Assembly: GCF_000472525.1 (NCBI RefSeq)
Contig: NZ_AWZT01000034.1
Coordinates: 1 to 64,000, forward strand
Length of the DNA: 64,000 nt
From: Paraburkholderia dilworthii
Lineage (GTDB): Bacteria; Pseudomonadota; Gammaproteobacteria; Burkholderiales; Burkholderiaceae
Reading direction: 5' to 3'
The notes beneath the pieces are model-generated. The model had not been told where the DNA came from, ran no database searches, and was given only the letters and a program-made list of their open reading frames with translations. This document shows positions 14,253 to 22,482 of this stretch, one piece after another (position 1 is the first letter of the stretch; each line of letters opens with the position of its first letter). The translations under genes and the position numbers were made by a program.

Positions 14253-15653
14253 TTAAACGAGCCCGGTCGTGTAATAAACCGCGATTACGAAGAAAACAGC
14301 CAGCGTCTTGATCACCGTTACCGCGAAGATGTCGCGATACGACTGACGGTGCGTCAGTCCGGTCACCGCCAGCAGCGTGATGACCGCGCCGTTATGCGGC
14401 AGCGTGTCCATGCCGCCGCTTGCCATTGCAACCACGCGGTGCAGCACTTCCAGCGGAATATGCGCGGCCTCCGCACCCTTGATGAACACATCGGACATGG
14501 CCGCGAGCGCGATGCTCATGCCGCCCGACGCGGAACCCGTAATGCCCGCGAGCGAACTGACCGACACCGCTGCATTGACGAGCGGGTTCGGAATGCTTTT
14601 GAGCGCGTCGCTAACCACAAGAAAGCCGGGTAACGCGGCGATGACACCACCGAAACCGTATTCGGAAGCAGTATTCAGCGATGCCAGCAGCGCACCCGCC
14701 ACCGCAGCCTTGGTACCGATTGCAAAGCGCTCGCGCACGCGGCCGAACGCCGTCAGCACGACCATCACGATGCCGAGCAGCAACGCTCCCTCGACGGCCC
14801 AGATTGCCACGACGGTCTTGATCGTCGTGGTGAGCGGTGCGTGAACGCCCGGCAGAATATCAGGCGCGATCGTGTACGAAGTGCCGTAGGCCGTGGGAAT
14901 CCAGCGAGTCAGCAGGAAATTCGCGACGCCGACCAGCACGAGCGGTGCGACCGCGAGCAACGGATGCGGCAACTGCTTCGACTCGACGCGTTCCGGCTCG
15001 TTGACGAGCTCCGTGCCATAGCCTTCACCGGTTGCCATCGCGGCGCGGCGGCGCCACTCGAGATAGCTCAGGCCCACCACGATGATAAACAGCGAGCCGA
15101 TCACGCCGAGCGCGGGCGCGGCCCACGACGTCGTCTTGAAGAAAGTCGTGGGAATGATGTTCTGGATTTGGGGCGTGCCCGGCAGCGAATCCATCGTGAA
15201 CGAGAATGCGCCGAGTGCGATGGCGCCAGGCATCAGGCGCTTGGGAATATTGCTCTGGCGATACAGTTCGGCCGCGAACGGGTAAACCGCGAACACCACC
15301 ACGAACAACGAGACGCCGCCGTAGGTCAGCAGCGCGCACACAGCGACGATCACTGCGTTTGCGCGCGAGCGGCCGATGTAGCGAATCGCGGCGGCCACGA
15401 TCGACTCCGAGAAACCGGACAATTCGATGACCTTGCCGAACACGGCGCCCAACAGGAATACGGGGAAGTAGAGCTTGACGAAGCCGACCATCTTCTCCAT
15501 GAAGATGCCGGTGAAAACCGGTGCGACGGCGGCTGGATCGACCAGAAGGACGGCGCCGAGTGCGGCAATCGGCGCGAACAGAATGACGCTGTAGCCGCGA
15601 TACGCGGCGAACATCAGAAACGCCAGCGCGGCAAGGACGATAACAAATGACAT
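14253..15653 (-). CDS. GntP-family permease (gluconate/3-hydroxybutyrate type)
   Basis: Inner-membrane proton symporter for a small hydroxy or sugar acid. The 466 residues form 12 or so hydrophobic segments from the first residue (MSFVIVLAALAFLMFAAYRG). Family stretches include YGGVSLFVVVFAVYPFA, PGTPQIQNIIPT and GGMDTLPHNGAV; paired P-G-T-P and D-T-L-P-H-N-G loops are typical of GntP. It closely resembles proteins usually annotated as D-beta-hydroxybutyrate permease in Ralstonia/Burkholderia; that substrate is inference and would suit the PHA genes elsewhere. It is transcribed divergently from a sigma-54 activator, with a -24/-12 promoter at 15726-15740. Confidence 0.9.
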   Translation of the reverse strand: MSFVIVLAALAFLMFAAYRGYSVILFAPIAALGAVLLVDPAAVAPVFTGIFMEKMVGFVKLYFPVFLLGAVFGKVIELSGFSESIVAAAIRYIGRSRANAVIVAVCALLTYGGVSLFVVVFAVYPFAAELYRQSNIPKRLMPGAIALGAFSFTMDSLPGTPQIQNIIPTTFFKTTSWAAPALGVIGSLFIIVVGLSYLEWRRRAAMATGEGYGTELVNEPERVESKQLPHPLLAVAPLVLVGVANFLLTRWIPTAYGTSYTIAPDILPGVHAPLTTTIKTVVAIWAVEGALLLGIVMVVLTAFGRVRERFAIGTKAAVAGALLASLNTASEYGFGGVIAALPGFLVVSDALKSIPNPLVNAAVSVSSLAGITGSASGGMSIALAAMSDVFIKGAEAAHIPLEVLHRVVAMASGGMDTLPHNGAVITLLAVTGLTHRQSYRDIFAVTVIKTLAVFFVIAVYYTTGLV

Positions 15654-15725
15654 TGAGTCTCCAGAAGCTTGGTTTGTTCTACGTGTACGCCGTCCCCGGC
15701 TAGCGACGGCATGGCGCCCGCGAAC

Positions 15726-15740
15726 GCAGGTTCCATGCCA
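15726..15740 (-). promoter_or_regulatory. sigma-54 (-24/-12) promoter of the permease gene
   Basis: On the minus strand the bases read TGGCATGGAACCTGC. The GG and GC doublets are separated by exactly 10 bases, as RpoN requires, and TGGCA matches the -24 consensus. The start of transcription would fall near 15715, leaving a leader of about 60 bases before the ATG at 15653. Confidence 0.75.
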
Positions 15741-15887
15741 TCAGCCCCGCAACGGCTCGCGCGCTGATGCGGCGGGCTAAAGCGGGCAAAACCGGGCGAC
15801 GGGGTGCCGCAGATTGTACCTAAACGTCTCCAAACGGGGACGCGAATCATGCGGAAATCCGCCGGTGTCGGGATAAAACCTTTGCCC

Positions 15888-15928
15888 GATAAGCTTGTCG
15901 GCGATCTCTTCGTTGAGATAAGCTTGTC
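15888..15928. promoter_or_regulatory. two copies of a 12-bp near-palindrome: likely activator binding sites
   Basis: GATAAGCTTGTC occurs at 15888-15899 and again at 15917-15928. Each is nearly its own reverse complement (GAYAAGCTTRTC), the form expected of a dimeric Fis-type HTH. They lie 150-190 bp upstream of the sigma-54 promoter of the permease and directly before the activator gene, the normal place for upstream activating sequences. A further half-like GACAAGC follows at 15939. The copies may also serve autoregulation. Confidence 0.7.
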
Positions 15929-15979
15929 CATGAAATGAGACAAGCGATAAATAGAACGATAGACGGAGACAGCGACAAC

Positions 15980-17455
15980 ATGATGAACGACTGGGCGGGC
16001 CTTCCCGCCACCTACGGCGACGTCCTGCGCCGCGCGATGGATTCGCTCTTTCGCACTTTCGAAAACTTCAGCGAAGGCACCTTCATCGTCGACGCTGAAG
16101 CGCGGGTGGTCTGGATCAACAAGCGCTATGCGGCGCGGTTCGGTTTTGCGGACCCCGAGCAGGCGATTGGCCGCGATTGCGAAGCGGTAATTCCAAATAG
16201 TCTGATGCGCGAAGTCGTGAAGACTGGCAAGCCGATCCTGCTCGACATTCTGGAAACAGACCGCGAGCCGCTCGTCGTCACACGTCTGCCGCTGAAGGAC
16301 GACGCGGGCGACACCGTCGGCGCCGTCGGCTTTGCGCTGTTCGACGAACTGAAGGCGCTCACGCCGCTTTTTTCGCACTATTCGCGCGTGCAGGAGGAAT
16401 TGATCGCGACGCGCCGGTCGCTTGCGCAGGCGCGCCGGGCCAAGTACACGTTCGGCAGTTTTGTCGGCACGAGCGCGGCGAGTCTCGAAGTGAAACGCCA
16501 GGCGCGCCGCGCGGCGCAACTCGAATCGCCGGTTCTTTTGCTTGGCGAGACCGGCACAGGCAAGGAACTGCTCGCGCATGCGATTCACGGCGGCTCGGCG
16601 CGCGCGAATCAGCCGCTCGTGACGGTGAATGTGGCGGCGATTCCCGACACCTTGCTCGAAGTCGAGTTCTTCGGCGCGGCGCCCGGCGCGTACACGGGCG
16701 CGGATCGCAAAGGCCGCGTCGGCAAGTTCGAGCTGGCGAACGGAGGCACGCTTTTTCTCGATGAAATCGGCGATATGCCGCTGCCTTTGCAGGGCAAGCT
16801 GCTGCGCGTGTTGCAGGACAAGGAGTTCGAGCCGCTCGGCTCGAACCGCATCGTGGGCGCCGACGTGCGGATCATCGCGGCCACCTCCGCCGATTTACCG
16901 GCGCTAGTCGCGGCGGGACGTTTTCGGGCGGACCTGTTCTATCGCCTGAACGTACTGACGATCCATGCGCCGCCCTTGCGCGAGCGCGCTTCCGACATCG
17001 AAGCGCTCGCTTACGCGATGCTCGAAGACCTGTCGACGCAGGCGCGCGGCGGCAGCCACTACGAGTTGCAGGACGACGCATTGCGCCTTCTATGCACATA
17101 CGCATGGCCAGGCAACGTGCGCGAGTTGCGCAATACGCTGGAGCGCGCCGTGATGCTGTCCGACAGGGAGCGGATCGACGCGCGTGCGCTCGCACCGTTC
17201 ATTGGTTCGGGGCAGGGCGGCGGACGCGCTGCAAAGCAGCCCGCGCCGGATGGTCAGTCGCCGGCTACCGCCGCAAGCGCGAACTACGCGATGGAGCCCT
17301 CGTCGTGGAACGAGGCAATGGCGGCGTTCGAAAAGCGCTTCCTCAGCGATGCACTGCGCGCCAACGGCGGCCGCGTAATCGACACCGCCGCTCAAATCGG
17401 CATGGGGCGCGCAACGCTCTACAAAAAGATTGCGGCGCACGGCATCGTAGTTTGA
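15980..17455 (+). CDS. sigma-54-dependent transcriptional activator (PAS, AAA+, Fis-type HTH)
   Basis: Bacterial enhancer-binding protein that opens RpoN promoters. The 491 residues carry an N-terminal PAS-like sensor (FENFSEGTFIVDAEARVVWINKRY), then an AAA+ domain with Walker A GETGTGKE (about 189-196), the sigma-54 contact loop as GAYTGA (about 236-241; Tyr for the usual Phe is an accepted variant), Walker B GGTLFLDEIGD and the R-finger region RADLFYRLNV. A Fis-type HTH closes it (VIDTAAQIGMGRATLYKKI). ATG 15980 is preferred (GGAGAC upstream); an in-frame ATG at 15935 falls just past the second 12-mer. It probably senses a small acid and activates the divergent permease gene. Confidence 0.92.
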   Translation: MMNDWAGLPATYGDVLRRAMDSLFRTFENFSEGTFIVDAEARVVWINKRYAARFGFADPEQAIGRDCEAVIPNSLMREVVKTGKPILLDILETDREPLVVTRLPLKDDAGDTVGAVGFALFDELKALTPLFSHYSRVQEELIATRRSLAQARRAKYTFGSFVGTSAASLEVKRQARRAAQLESPVLLLGETGTGKELLAHAIHGGSARANQPLVTVNVAAIPDTLLEVEFFGAAPGAYTGADRKGRVGKFELANGGTLFLDEIGDMPLPLQGKLLRVLQDKEFEPLGSNRIVGADVRIIAATSADLPALVAAGRFRADLFYRLNVLTIHAPPLRERASDIEALAYAMLEDLSTQARGGSHYELQDDALRLLCTYAWPGNVRELRNTLERAVMLSDRERIDARALAPFIGSGQGGGRAAKQPAPDGQSPATAASANYAMEPSSWNEAMAAFEKRFLSDALRANGGRVIDTAAQIGMGRATLYKKIAAHGIVV

Positions 17456-17541
17456 GAAAGTCGGTCTTCATCGGGTCACGCAGCGCATTGGCGCGTGGCA
17501 CAATCGCGTGATCGAAAAACAAGACGTGATCGGGGTTTCAC

Positions 17542-17802
17542 ATGAACCGGAGCTTCTCTTCCCTCGCGCGCGATGCCTGCGCGATGCTGTTCGTCGCAGC
17601 CGGCGCAGCACTAGGCGGCTGCAGCAGCAGCGCGCCGCTGTTTTTGCCGGACGGCCGCGCCACCACGCTCGTTGAATGTCCCGCGGGCTCCGACTCCTGC
17701 GCGCAGCAGGCTGCCGCAAGCTGCGGCGGTGCATTCGACACCGTTCGCCAATCGACGAACAACGGCACGCTGAACCTGATCTACGCCTGCCGCGCAAAGT
17801 GA
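17542..17802 (+). CDS. small lipoprotein of unknown function
   Basis: An 86-residue protein with a signal peptide ending in the lipobox LGGC (lipidated Cys27), so probably an outer-membrane or periplasm-facing lipoprotein. The mature part has five more Cys (ECPAGSDSCAQQAAASCGG, later YACRAK), enough for two disulphides, and a conserved-looking end NNGTLNLIYACR. No named family. It follows the activator gene by 86 bp and is probably separate. Confidence 0.7.
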   Translation: MNRSFSSLARDACAMLFVAAGAALGGCSSSAPLFLPDGRATTLVECPAGSDSCAQQAAASCGGAFDTVRQSTNNGTLNLIYACRAK

Positions 17803-18350
17803 CCCTGTCGGCCGCGCCATTGCCATTGCCGGCGCCGCGCCACAGTGTTCGCCGCCTTTGATCCGCAATTCGTGAACGCCGGCTGTGCCCGTGCCATTAC
17901 ACAGCCGATCGCCGCACCATCGTCCGGCCCCAATCTACCCGCCCGTCATCGGCTGACGATTACGCCGATGCCTGCTTTTTCATAAGTGCACGACCGTCAT
18001 AAATATGTGCGTCTAATGCAACGGCGCGGCTGAATCATGTCTATGCCGAACGCATAATTAATCGAATACCCAGGATTTATTCCAGACGGATGACATCGAT
18101 ATAAAGTCACGGTATTTTTTCGCACTGAAGGGAAGTCGGTGCGCCAGGTAACGGAACCCGAAATCCCACGGCAGTATTCTGTTTCCACAGGTTCGCCAGC
18201 GCATGCGACCAGCAGCTTTTGCCGATGAGGAGGCCGCGAGGCAAAAGCCAGGAAGAAGTTGCCGACTAACGAAAATGGGCGTTAGTAACGGCACAAGTTG
18301 TGCTTTTCATTGCGTTTCGAATTAAGTCAACGAGTATTCCGGGGAAAAGA
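17803..18350. other. 548-base region without a confident gene
   Basis: A minus-strand frame ending at 18058 reads WDFGFRYLAHRLPFSAKKYRDF then SSVWNKSWVFD at its C-terminus, which looks like protein. However, its upstream part from a GTG at 18294 is poor and no ribosome site is present. It may be the end of a decayed gene. The sequence around 17990-18065 is AT-richer than its surroundings. Confidence 0.4.
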
Positions 18351-18554
18351 ATGAATCATCACCAACTCGAAAAAGACATCCAACATCTCGAACACGTCAT
18401 TTCGCACATTTCCGCAGAAGACCGAATACCGCTGTCCTATTGGCGTAACCGCATCGATTCGGTTTCCGGCGCGGTTCGCATGCCGACGCAGGTCAATCGC
18501 ATCAAACGTCTTAATGCCGCGCTTGCGGCGCTGGAGAAGCGCCAGAAAGCATGA
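18351..18554 (+). CDS. small hypothetical protein
   Basis: A 67-residue, His-rich and helical protein (MNHHQLEKDIQHLEHVISHI, then IPLSYWRNRIDSV, then VNRIKRLNAALAALEKRQKA). GGGGAAAAG just before ATG 18351 is a good ribosome site. The last helix has a coiled-coil-like Leu spacing. No family was recognised. Confidence 0.6.
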   Translation: MNHHQLEKDIQHLEHVISHISAEDRIPLSYWRNRIDSVSGAVRMPTQVNRIKRLNAALAALEKRQKA

Positions 18555-18587
18555 CCCGCGCCGTGGAACGCTGCTGCCGCTGCCACT

Positions 18588-19832
18588 ATGTGGTCATCCA
18601 TCGACGAAGCTGAGCCAGGATCGACAATCGACATGCAACTAGCTGGATTTTCGTCGGCCCGGCTGGCGGCGCTGACGAGCACCTTGCACGGCTACGTGCA
18701 ACGAGGCGATGTGGCGGGCGTGGTGGCGCTGGTCTGGCGGCGCGGCGAAACCGGCTACTTCGAGACGCTTGGCCTGCGCGACGAAGCCGCGCAATTGCCG
18801 ATGGAGCGCGACACCCTGTTCCGCATTGCGTCGATGACGAAACCGGTGACGAGCGCCGCGGTTCTCATGTTGATCGAAGAGGACCGGCTTTCGCTCGACA
18901 CGCCGATTGCGCAGTGGTTGCCCGAGTTGTCGGCGCCGCGCGTATTGCGCGATCCCGGCGGCCCGCTCGATGAAACGGATCCGGTGCGCATGCCGTTTAC
19001 CGTGCTCGATCTGTTGACGCATCGCGCGGGCTTCGCTTATCACTTCACCGCGACCGGCCCGCTCGCGCAAGCGTACGCGGCGGCGTTTAACGGCCTGGAC
19101 GCGCGCGGCGATGTCAACGCGTGGCTGGCGCGCATCGCCGAATTGCCCTTGATGTTTCAACCCGGCTCGCGCTGGCACTACGGGATCGCCACCGATGTGC
19201 TCGGCGCGCTGATCGCGAGAGTGAGCGGCATGCCGCTGGGCGAATTTTTCCGCACGCGGATTTTCGAGCCGTTGGGCATGCGCGATACCGCATTCTGGGT
19301 GCCCGAGCCGCAACTCGCGCGCCTCGCTACAGCATATGGCGTCGATCCAGGTACGCGGCGGCGCGTGGTCGAGGATCATGCGTCGGCGAGCCGCTGGGCG
19401 AATCCCGAGCGCTTTCAGAGCGGCGGTGGCGGGCTCGTCTCCACCGCTCAGGACTATCTGCAATTCGCGCAGTTGCTATTGCAGCGCGGACGCGTCGGCG
19501 ACACGCGTTTGCTGTCGCATCGCTCCGTCGATCTGATGCGCTCGAACTTCCTGACCCGCGACCAGCGCCGCCTGCCGGCGTTCGGTCATGTGATGTGGGC
19601 GGGCCAAGGGTTCGGCCTCGGCTTGTCCATCGTCGACGATCCGGCGCAGCAGTTACCGCAGGGCTACCGCTCGATGGGCTCCTTCGGTTGGCCCGGCGCT
19701 TTCGGCACGAGTTGGTTCGCCGATCCGGTGGAGGACATGATCGGCCTCATGCTGATTCAGCGCCGTTCGATCGAGCCGTTTCCTATGGCAATCGACTTCG
19801 AGCGCCGCGTGTACGATGCAATTGACGATTGA
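18588..19832 (+). CDS. serine hydrolase of the class C beta-lactamase / EstB esterase family
   Basis: A 414-residue penicillin-binding-protein-fold hydrolase. The nucleophile motif S-x-x-K is SMTK (S82, K85 from this start), and the second motif Y-x-[NS]-like is YGIATD (Y198). A C-terminal Trp/Gly-rich strand (MGSFGWPGAFGTSWFADP) replaces the KTG box with GWPGAFGT, typical of EstB-type esterases rather than true beta-lactamases. No signal peptide is evident, so it is probably cytoplasmic. An alternative start at 18633 would remove 15 residues; neither has a strong ribosome site. Substrate unknown. Confidence 0.85.
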   Translation: MWSSIDEAEPGSTIDMQLAGFSSARLAALTSTLHGYVQRGDVAGVVALVWRRGETGYFETLGLRDEAAQLPMERDTLFRIASMTKPVTSAAVLMLIEEDRLSLDTPIAQWLPELSAPRVLRDPGGPLDETDPVRMPFTVLDLLTHRAGFAYHFTATGPLAQAYAAAFNGLDARGDVNAWLARIAELPLMFQPGSRWHYGIATDVLGALIARVSGMPLGEFFRTRIFEPLGMRDTAFWVPEPQLARLATAYGVDPGTRRRVVEDHASASRWANPERFQSGGGGLVSTAQDYLQFAQLLLQRGRVGDTRLLSHRSVDLMRSNFLTRDQRRLPAFGHVMWAGQGFGLGLSIVDDPAQQLPQGYRSMGSFGWPGAFGTSWFADPVEDMIGLMLIQRRSIEPFPMAIDFERRVYDAIDD

Positions 19833-19959
19833 GTGCGCGTGCCTCGCCGATAAACCGGCCGTACTTTTAGCGCGGGACATTGGCGGCTCTCTATCCGGCG
19901 TTTTATTTGTCTGATAGCGTCCGCACTTCGGTTCGCCACAATCAATGGGAGCATTCGTC

Positions 19960-20253
19960 ATGGCCTCATACAAGCAGTTGACCGCTCAACTCGAAAAGCT
20001 TCACAAGGAAGTTGCGGCGGCTCGCGAAAAGGAGATCGCGCAAGCGATCGCCGACATCAAACAGAAGATCGCCGAGTACGACCTGACCGCCGAGGAGCTC
20101 GGCTTTGCGAACAACACCCGCACCGTGGCGCGCAAAGCCGCATCGGTCGCCAGGTATCGCAACCCGAAAACCGGCGAGACGTGGAGCGGTCGTGGCCGCT
20201 CGCCTGCCTGGCTCGCGGGCAAGAATCGCGACCGCTATCTGATTGAAGTGTAA
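19960..20253 (+). CDS. H-NS family nucleoid protein
   Basis: A 97-residue xenogeneic-silencer type protein. Residues 1-45 form the coiled-coil oligomerisation part (YKQLTAQLEKLHKEVAAAREKEIAQAI). The C-terminal DNA-binding module (about 66-97) reads ARYRNPKTGETWSGRGRSPAWL with the AT-hook-like box SGRGRSPAWL, which inserts in the minor groove in this family. ATG 19960 has GGGAG upstream; five in-frame codons precede it. Normal length, unlike the two-module paralogue at 11096-11797. Confidence 0.92.
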   Translation: MASYKQLTAQLEKLHKEVAAAREKEIAQAIADIKQKIAEYDLTAEELGFANNTRTVARKAASVARYRNPKTGETWSGRGRSPAWLAGKNRDRYLIEV

Positions 20254-20343
20254 GGCGCCGTCGCGGCGCGCTATTCATACGTGTCGTGTGGTCCGTATGT
20301 CTGAAGTGATGCTGCGTGCAGACTTTTTTGCACCGCCACGCAG

Positions 20344-20365
20344 GTCCCGAAAACGCTCACCTTTA
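20344..20365 (+). repeat. 22-bp direct repeat, copy 1
   Basis: GTCCCGAAAAC followed by one variable base and CTCACCTTTA minus its first shared letter; the same 22 bases recur at 20690-20711 with a single mismatch. It is 346 bp upstream of copy 2, on the same strand. Confidence 0.65.
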
Positions 20366-20689
20366 GATCAGATCCGGAGCGCCTAGGTCGGTTTCAGCCG
20401 GCGATTCACATACCGCGGCGTTGTTTCGGTGAGCCTGGTGTCGTCGCGAGACGCACCGGCGTCCAGGTGAGCGCGACGCACGCGCCGCGGCTCACCCACG
20501 CGTCGCAAACCCGCGCCAGCCTTTGCTGGTGGGCGTTCCCAGGCTCTCCGAAGAATCGCTCATGCGCACGCGGACGCCGCTCCGCGTCTACGCGATAGAA
20601 GTCGACGTGCAACTAACACCGGGTCGTAGGTGCAAGAACCTCTTCGTGAGTGCTCACCTTTCGCCGTCTTGCACGGCGCGCCATCACAA

Positions 20690-20711
20690 GTCCCGAAAAC
20701 TCTCACCTTTA
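20690..20711 (+). repeat. 22-bp direct repeat, copy 2
   Basis: It matches 20344-20365 in 21 of 22 positions. It lies about 160 bp upstream of the Fae-like start, in the expected promoter zone, so it may be a regulator or sigma-factor site. Confidence 0.65.
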
Positions 20712-20867
20712 CGCGCTTCCGGCTGTGCGCGACTCGCCGCTTCTTCAGTGCCGTCCGGACAAACCCGGAGTTGAGTTCGCCTCATACCCCGGATCAAAAC
20801 TCATCGATACATGGTCGCGGATGCCGAACCGCACAATCGGTCATCCACTTAACTCGACGGAAAGACC

Positions 20868-21392
20868 ATGAGCGTATCGGCGGACAAACAACTCTTCATC
20901 GGCGAAGGATTCGAGGGCCCGGGCGTGAACCTCGCTCATATCAACGTGCTGGTCGGTCCGCGCAACGGTCCTGCGGGGCAGGCCTTCGCCACGGCATTGG
21001 CAACGCCTTCGGCGGGGCACGCGCCATTCGTCGTGATCGCGCGGCCGGGCGTGCCGACCAAGCCCTTGACGCTCTACGTGAACAAGGCGCAGATCGGCAG
21101 CGAGTTGCACGGCAACGCCACGTGGGGCGCGTCGCAAGCCGGCATCGCGAGAGCGGTGGCGGAGTCGTTGGAGAACGGCACGCTGCCTCCCGAAGCGGAG
21201 AACGACTGGGTGGTCGTGTCCGCGAACTGGGTCAACCCTGCCGTCGACGACCTCGACGCCGTCTTCGAAAACAACTACCGCGCGTGCAGGAACGCCATTC
21301 TCGCGGCGATGAAAGGCTTGCCGCATCGCGACGAAGTGTTCGCCGCCGCGCGTGACGTCTCAAACCCGTTCTACACCCCGAAGCAACGCTGA
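20868..21392 (+). CDS. formaldehyde-activating enzyme (Fae)-like protein
   Basis: Fae joins formaldehyde to tetrahydromethanopterin in methylotrophs. This 174-residue protein follows the family: GEGFEGPGVNLAHINVLVGPRNGPAGQAF with the catalytic His as H24, TKPLTLYVNKAQI, and a closing NYRACRNAILAAMKGLP ... VSNPF. Some conserved stretches differ: the usual HWEAADD reads NWVNPAVDD, and FNK reads VNK. It is therefore a divergent paralogue. No other tetrahydromethanopterin genes are in the window. It is the first gene of an apparent operon with an aldo/keto reductase, an aldehyde dehydrogenase and an MFS transporter, so a role in handling a reactive aldehyde is likely; formaldehyde itself is only a possibility. 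Confidence 0.8.
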   Translation: MSVSADKQLFIGEGFEGPGVNLAHINVLVGPRNGPAGQAFATALATPSAGHAPFVVIARPGVPTKPLTLYVNKAQIGSELHGNATWGASQAGIARAVAESLENGTLPPEAENDWVVVSANWVNPAVDDLDAVFENNYRACRNAILAAMKGLPHRDEVFAAARDVSNPFYTPKQR

Positions 21393-21444
21393 TTGCGGCG
21401 TCGATTGAAAGCAACTGTATCGGATTTGCAAGGAGACACGTTTC

Positions 21445-22482
21445 ATGGAATACATTCGCCTCGGCCAATCCGGCCTGAAGGTTTCGCGTCTGTGCCTCGG
21501 CACGATGAACATGGGCACACCGCAATGGAAACCCTGGATTTTCGACGAAGCGCGCAGCGAGCCGATCGTTCGCCATGCGCTGGAAGCCGGCGTCAATTTC
21601 ATCGACCTCGCCGATTTCTATTCGACGGGCGTCGGTGAAGAAGTGGTGGGCCGCATTCTGAAGCGCCTCGCGCGCCGCGAGGAAATCGTCGTCACCACGA
21701 AGGTCGGCTATGACATGGGCGCGTATCAGAACGCGGGCGGCCATTCGCGCAAGCACATCATGGACGGCATCGACGGGTCGCTCACGCGCCTCGGCATGGA
21801 TTACGTCGACATCTACATGCTGCATTTCTTCGATGTGAATACGCCGGTCGAGGAAACCATGAGCGCGCTGAACGACATCGTGCGTGCGGGTAAAGCGCGC
21901 TATATCGGCGTGTCGACGATGTACACGTGGCAGTTCGCGAAGATCATGCAGGTCTGCGAGCGCAACGGCTGGCATAAGCCAATCAACATGCAGTTGCAGT
22001 TGAACCTCGCGTATCGCGAGGAAGAACGCGAGATGATTCCGTACTGCCAGGATCAGGGCGTCGGCGTGTCGGTATTCAGTCCGCTCGCACGCGGGTTGCT
22101 GACTTGCGACGCCAACTCCACGCGCAATCAGACGGACTTTTTCACCGCGCAAATGTATGGCGACGAGGTTTCGCGGGAGATTGCGGCGTCGGTGGCGCGC
22201 GTCGCCGCTCGGCGCGGCGTATCGGCGGCGCAGATCGCACAGGTGTGGGTGCTCAGGCACGAAGGCGTGGCGAGCATGCTGGTCGGCGCTGACACGCCGG
22301 CGCAGTTCGACGGCGCCATTGCCGCGCTCGGCACGACGCTGTCCGACGAAGAGATCTTCGAACTCGAACGCAACTACACGCCCTGCGATCTGATCAACGA
22401 CTACACCGCAGGCAAGCGCATCGCGCGCGAGCCGAGGCTTGCGCAAGGCGCGTTCGTGGAGAAGCTGGAGAAGGCTGCATGA
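21445..22482 (+). CDS. aldo/keto reductase
   Basis: NAD(P)H-dependent carbonyl reductase of 345 residues with the TIM-barrel tetrad D54 (NFIDLAD), Y59 (DFYSTG), K86 (TTKVG) and H127 (YMLHFFD). The N-terminal MEYIRLGQSGLKVSRLCLGTMNMG is the standard opening of the ion-channel-beta-like/YhdN group. AAGGAGA lies before ATG 21445. It is 52 bp after the Fae-like gene and overlaps the following aldehyde dehydrogenase by four bases (ATGA), so translation is probably coupled. Substrate unknown; presumably an aldehyde or ketone shared with its neighbours. Confidence 0.9.
   Translation: MEYIRLGQSGLKVSRLCLGTMNMGTPQWKPWIFDEARSEPIVRHALEAGVNFIDLADFYSTGVGEEVVGRILKRLARREEIVVTTKVGYDMGAYQNAGGHSRKHIMDGIDGSLTRLGMDYVDIYMLHFFDVNTPVEETMSALNDIVRAGKARYIGVSTMYTWQFAKIMQVCERNGWHKPINMQLQLNLAYREEEREMIPYCQDQGVGVSVFSPLARGLLTCDANSTRNQTDFFTAQMYGDEVSREIAASVARVAARRGVSAAQIAQVWVLRHEGVASMLVGADTPAQFDGAIAALGTTLSDEEIFELERNYTPCDLINDYTAGKRIAREPRLAQGAFVEKLEKAA

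Larger units (their letters stand above)
20254..20867. other. 614-base leader region of the Fae-like operon
   Basis: No supportable gene. It contains two near-identical 22-bp elements (20344-20365 and 20690-20711), listed separately, and a related partial copy (CTCACCTTTCG at about 20653). The region should hold the promoter of the operon that starts at 20868. Confidence 0.5.

Noticed and set aside
14066..14311. Plus-strand frame from GTG 14066
   Set aside because: It runs into the permease gene on the other strand and through a hairpin, with no recognisable domain.
14841..15650. Long plus-strand frame opposite the permease
   Set aside because: Arg/His/Gln-rich mirror of a well-supported minus-strand membrane protein; a shadow frame.
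18058..18294. Minus-strand frame with a protein-like C-terminus (WDFGFRYLAHRLPF)
   Set aside because: No start signal, and the upstream part is unlike protein; kept only as a remark on the gene-free stretch.
20406..20612. Minus-strand 68-residue frame in the Fae-like leader
   Set aside because: No ribosome site or family; the region has promoter-like repeats instead.
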